Assembly: GCF_900142175.1 (NCBI RefSeq)
Contig: NZ_FQZX01000002.1
Coordinates: 62,001 to 126,000 of the forward strand
Direction: 5' to 3'
DNA from: Maribacter aquivivus
Lineage (GTDB): Bacteria; Bacteroidota; Bacteroidia; Flavobacteriales; Flavobacteriaceae
Length of the DNA: 64,000 bases
This document shows positions 61,731 through 64,000 of this stretch, piece by piece. The position numbers and the translations under genes are program-made. The notes under the pieces were generated by a model, which was given only the letters and a program-made list of their open reading frames with translations, searched no databases and was not told the DNA's origin. How positions within the stretch are numbered: the first letter of the stretch is position 1; every line of letters begins with the position of its first letter.

Positions 61731-62312
61731 ATGAAAATTGTAATTATAAATTACGGAGCAGGAAATATACAAAGCATCAAATTTGCCATAAAACGCCTGG
61801 GCTACGAGGCTATTTTAAGTAATGTTGTAACTGAAATACAACATGCTGATAAAGTTATATTCCCAGGAGTTGGTGAGGCGAGTAGCGCAATGCACAAACT
61901 TCGTGATAGCGGTTTAGACAAACTAATTCCGACATTAACGCAACCTGTTTTAGGTATTTGCCTGGGTATGCAGTTAATGTGTCATTCGTCTGAGGAAGGT
62001 AATACTACTGGACTAGGAATTTTTGATGTTGATGTTGTAAAGTTTGATAGCACAGTAAAGGTTCCACAGATCGGATGGAATCAGATTACCAATCTTAAAT
62101 CTGAATTATTTAATAGTATTGAAGAAAAAGAGCATATTTATTTAGTGCATAGTTTTTATGCACCATTGTGTGATGAAACTATCGCAGAATGTTCTTATGG
62201 AGTTGATTATAGTGCAGCTTTACAAAAAGATAATTTCTATGGTACTCAATTTCACCCTGAAAAGAGTAGTGATGTTGGGCAGCGAATTCTAGAGAATTTT
62301 TTAAAAATGTAA
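61731..62312 (+). CDS. hisH: Imidazole glycerol phosphate synthase glutamine amidotransferase subunit
   Basis: A 193-residue class I glutaminase that supplies ammonia to HisF. Cys nucleophile in VLGICLGMQLMC, with His-x-Glu (TQFHPEKSS) completing the catalytic triad; FPGVGEASSAMHKL oxyanion and PQIGWNQI blocks. Full length. HisF, its partner, is not in the window and is expected after the right edge. The next ATG overlaps its stop (TAATG). Confidence 0.96.
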   Translation: MKIVIINYGAGNIQSIKFAIKRLGYEAILSNVVTEIQHADKVIFPGVGEASSAMHKLRDSGLDKLIPTLTQPVLGICLGMQLMCHSSEEGNTTGLGIFDVDVVKFDSTVKVPQIGWNQITNLKSELFNSIEEKEHIYLVHSFYAPLCDETIAECSYGVDYSAALQKDNFYGTQFHPEKSSDVGQRILENFLKM

Positions 62313-62734
62313 TGGAGCAAAATTATTTTATTTCAACTGATAAAAACCTTTTGAACGTAGATGCAATTCAACAGTTTATTGCTAATTCATATTGGGGTGA
62401 TAATAGAACATTAGAAGAAGTAAAAATAACGATTGAAAACTCTTACTGTTTTGGAATATATACACTTAAAAATGAACAAATTGGCTTTGCTAGGGTAGTT
62501 ACCGATTATATTTACTTTGGATATTTCATGGATGTGATTATTCTAGATAAATTTCAAGGTCAAGGTTATGGTAAGATTTTGGTGAAAGAGATATTAGAAG
62601 ATGCTACCATTAAAAAGCTAAAAACATTAGCATTAAAAACTAAGGATGCCCATTTGTTATATGAGCGTTTCGGATTTAATAAAATAGGAGATTCACCATT
62701 GTGGATGTCTGTTGATAAACAAATTTTAGATTAA
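62312..62734 (+). CDS. GNAT-family N-acetyltransferase
   Basis: A 140-residue acetyltransferase starting in the stop of hisH (TAATG) and ending 3 bases before hisA. Acetyl-CoA-binding signature LDKFQGQGYGKILVKEI (about 83-99, Q/RxxGxG/A) and the terminal KTKDAHLLYERFGF. The target (small molecule or protein) is unknown. The tight packing means that it is always expressed with the his genes, though it is not a known pathway enzyme. Confidence 0.9.
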   Translation: MEQNYFISTDKNLLNVDAIQQFIANSYWGDNRTLEEVKITIENSYCFGIYTLKNEQIGFARVVTDYIYFGYFMDVIILDKFQGQGYGKILVKEILEDATIKKLKTLALKTKDAHLLYERFGFNKIGDSPLWMSVDKQILD

Positions 62735-62737
62735 AGA

Positions 62738-63466
62738 ATGAGAATTATTCCTGCTATAGATATCATTGATGGTAAATGTGTTCGTCTTTCAAAAGGTGAT
62801 TACGATACTAAGAAGATATATAATGAAAACCCTTTAGAAGTAGCCAAAGAATTTGAGGCACACGGTATTAAGCATCTACATTTGGTGGATTTAGATGGTG
62901 CAAAATCAAAGCATATTGTAAATCATAAAGTACTGGAGCAAATTGCTTCACAAACGAATTTGAATATTGATTTTGGAGGCGGATTAAAAACTGATGATGA
63001 TTTACGTATTGCTTTTGAAAGTGGAGCAAAACAAATTACAGGTGGTAGTATCGCTGTAAAAGATTCAGATACTTTTATTGGATGGATTGAAAAGCATGGT
63101 GCGGATAAAATTATTCTTGGCGCAGATGCTATGGATGAAAAAGTAGCAGTTTCTGGTTGGTTAGAAGAGTCAAAGGAAGAATTAATTCCGTTTATACAAT
63201 CGTATCAACAAAAAGGAATTCAATATGTAATTTGTACAGATATCAGTAAAGACGGTATGTTAGAAGGTCCGTCGTTTGAATTATACAAACGTATTTTAGA
63301 GCAGACCAATGATTTAAAGCTAATTGCTTCCGGAGGTATTTCTACTTTTGATGAGCTGCCTAAATTAGACGAAATGGGTTGTGAAGGTACAATCATAGGC
63401 AAAGCTATTTATGAAAATAGAATTAGTCTTAAACAACTAGAATCTTATATTTTAAGCAATGGATAA
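62738..63466 (+). CDS. hisA: Phosphoribosylformimino-5-aminoimidazole carboxamide ribotide isomerase
   Basis: A 242-residue (beta/alpha)8 enzyme that carries out the Amadori isomerisation ProFAR to [25 protein letters not shown] with first catalytic Asp (Asp8), [16 protein letters not shown], second catalytic Asp in [17 protein letters not shown] and phosphate loop LIASGGIST and [13 protein letters not shown]. Full length. Its last 8 bases overlap the next gene. Confidence 0.97.
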   Translation: MRIIPAIDIIDGKCVRLSKGDYDTKKIYNENPLEVAKEFEAHGIKHLHLVDLDGAKSKHIVNHKVLEQIASQTNLNIDFGGGLKTDDDLRIAFESGAKQITGGSIAVKDSDTFIGWIEKHGADKIILGADAMDEKVAVSGWLEESKEELIPFIQSYQQKGIQYVICTDISKDGMLEGPSFELYKRILEQTNDLKLIASGGISTFDELPKLDEMGCEGTIIGKAIYENRISLKQLESYILSNG

Positions 63467-63974
63467 GGAAGAACGCTTAGTGGAAGAAATTGTTGAAAAT
63501 GCGATGTATCGCATGGATGAAAGTACGCGTATGATCAAAAAAAGTTTTGCTGAAATATCGGAAGAAGAAATTTGGCAGAAGCCTAATCCTTCTTTGAACA
63601 GTATGGCGAATCTCATTTTACACCTGTGTGGTAATATGACACAATATGTGATTTCTTCCATAGGCGAAATCGATGATAATAGAAATAGAGATGCCGAGTT
63701 TTCTGTTGGCTCAGGACTAACGAAAGCGGAGTTATTACATAAATTAGAAGATACGGTAGACTCCGTTAAACGTGTTATTTTTGATTCAACAGTAGATAAG
63801 TTGATAAAAGTAAGATCAGTACAAGGAATGTCCTTTTCGGGAGTTGGAGCAATTATGCATGCTGTAGAACACTATTCTTATCATACTGGTCAGATTGCTT
63901 TTTATGTAAAACTCATAAAGGAAAAAGACTTGGGGTTTTATGATGGAGTCGATCTGAATATTAAAAATGAGTAA
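63459..63974 (+). CDS. DinB-superfamily protein (DUF1572-like)
   Basis: A 171-residue four-helix protein starting at ATG 63459, 8 bases inside hisA. Metal-binding His positions: [15 protein letters not shown] and [19 protein letters not shown], as in DinB/DUF1572 proteins. It ends 26 bases before the window edge. In known flavobacterial his operons hisF follows hisA, so this gene is probably inserted. Role unknown. Confidence 0.88.
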   Translation: MDKEERLVEEIVENAMYRMDESTRMIKKSFAEISEEEIWQKPNPSLNSMANLILHLCGNMTQYVISSIGEIDDNRNRDAEFSVGSGLTKAELLHKLEDTVDSVKRVIFDSTVDKLIKVRSVQGMSFSGVGAIMHAVEHYSYHTGQIAFYVKLIKEKDLGFYDGVDLNIKNE

Positions 63975-63983
63975 AATTTATCA

Positions 63984-64000
63984 AGTACAAAGTATTAAGT
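63984..64000. repeat. Copy of the 17-mer AGTACAAAGTATTAAGT at the window edge
   Basis: Identical to 61663-61679 in the hisB-hisH gap. It lies after the DinB gene and runs to the last base, so further repeat units may follow beyond the window. Confidence 0.75.

Overview
The window is a stretch of chromosome from a member of the Bacteroidota, most probably a marine Flavobacteriaceae (Maribacter/Zobellia-like; the genus is a guess). The evidence is AT-rich DNA, A-rich leaders with few Shine-Dalgarno sites, many -7 boxes of the TAnnTTTG type, a PorX-type regulator of type IX secretion, an ECF sigma/FecR/TonB-receptor set, lipid A genes with an LpxC-FabZ fusion, and SusC-like carboxypeptidase-regulatory domains. 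I see no rRNA, tRNA, CRISPR array, prophage or insertion sequence. Almost all of it reads as core genome with small accessory genes between the core operons.

Layout. 1-9.0 kb: the end of an oxidoreductase gene, a collagen-like PhoX-type lipoprotein, an imelysin/di-haem peroxidase lipoprotein, TIGR02757, a CPBP protease, a LolD-like ATPase, folE, and a Tat-exported sulfite oxidase with its membrane cytochrome c. 9.0-12.4 kb: a lipoprotein, a TonB receptor broken by one extra C in a C5 run, and a small CxxC membrane protein; this looks like a metal-uptake locus. 12.5-18.6 kb: small conserved proteins, serA, serC, an acyl-CoA reductase, a 2[4Fe-4S] ferredoxin and a methyltransferase. 18.6-23.4 kb: TonB receptor/FecR/ECF sigma. 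23.5-25.9 kb: ychF facing cbpM-cbpA. 26.1-32.8 kb: parE, a repeat lipoprotein, parC, mscL. 32.9-42.7 kb: single genes (fatty acid hydroxylase superfamily, XRE regulator, M14 peptidase, Lrp regulator, DinB, aroB, proline dehydrogenase, alanine dehydrogenase). 42.7-46.4 kb: a 43-residue peptide gene, tsaE, porX and an HD phosphohydrolase. 46.4-53.0 kb: lpxD, lpxC-fabZ, lpxA, efp, a second lpxD-like gene, sucD, fabG. 53.1-55.9 kb: a vWA-like membrane protein and an SPFH/prohibitin protein. 56.0-64.0 kb: the histidine operon, with a His-rich leader peptide and attenuator hairpin, then hisG-D-C-(DUF2167)-B-H-(GNAT)-A-(DinB), running off the right edge where hisF and hisIE would be expected.

The observations most worth following up are the his leader/attenuator; the unannotated 43-residue peptide gene with its own -7 box and terminator; the 18-bp palindrome between the XRE regulator and the M14 peptidase; the C5 frameshift in the metal-type TonB receptor; the 357-bp tandem repeats of a lipoprotein gene inserted between parE and parC; and short self-complementary repeats in the gaps of the his operon. 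I did not find a gene cluster that looks like a wholly new defence or biosynthetic system.
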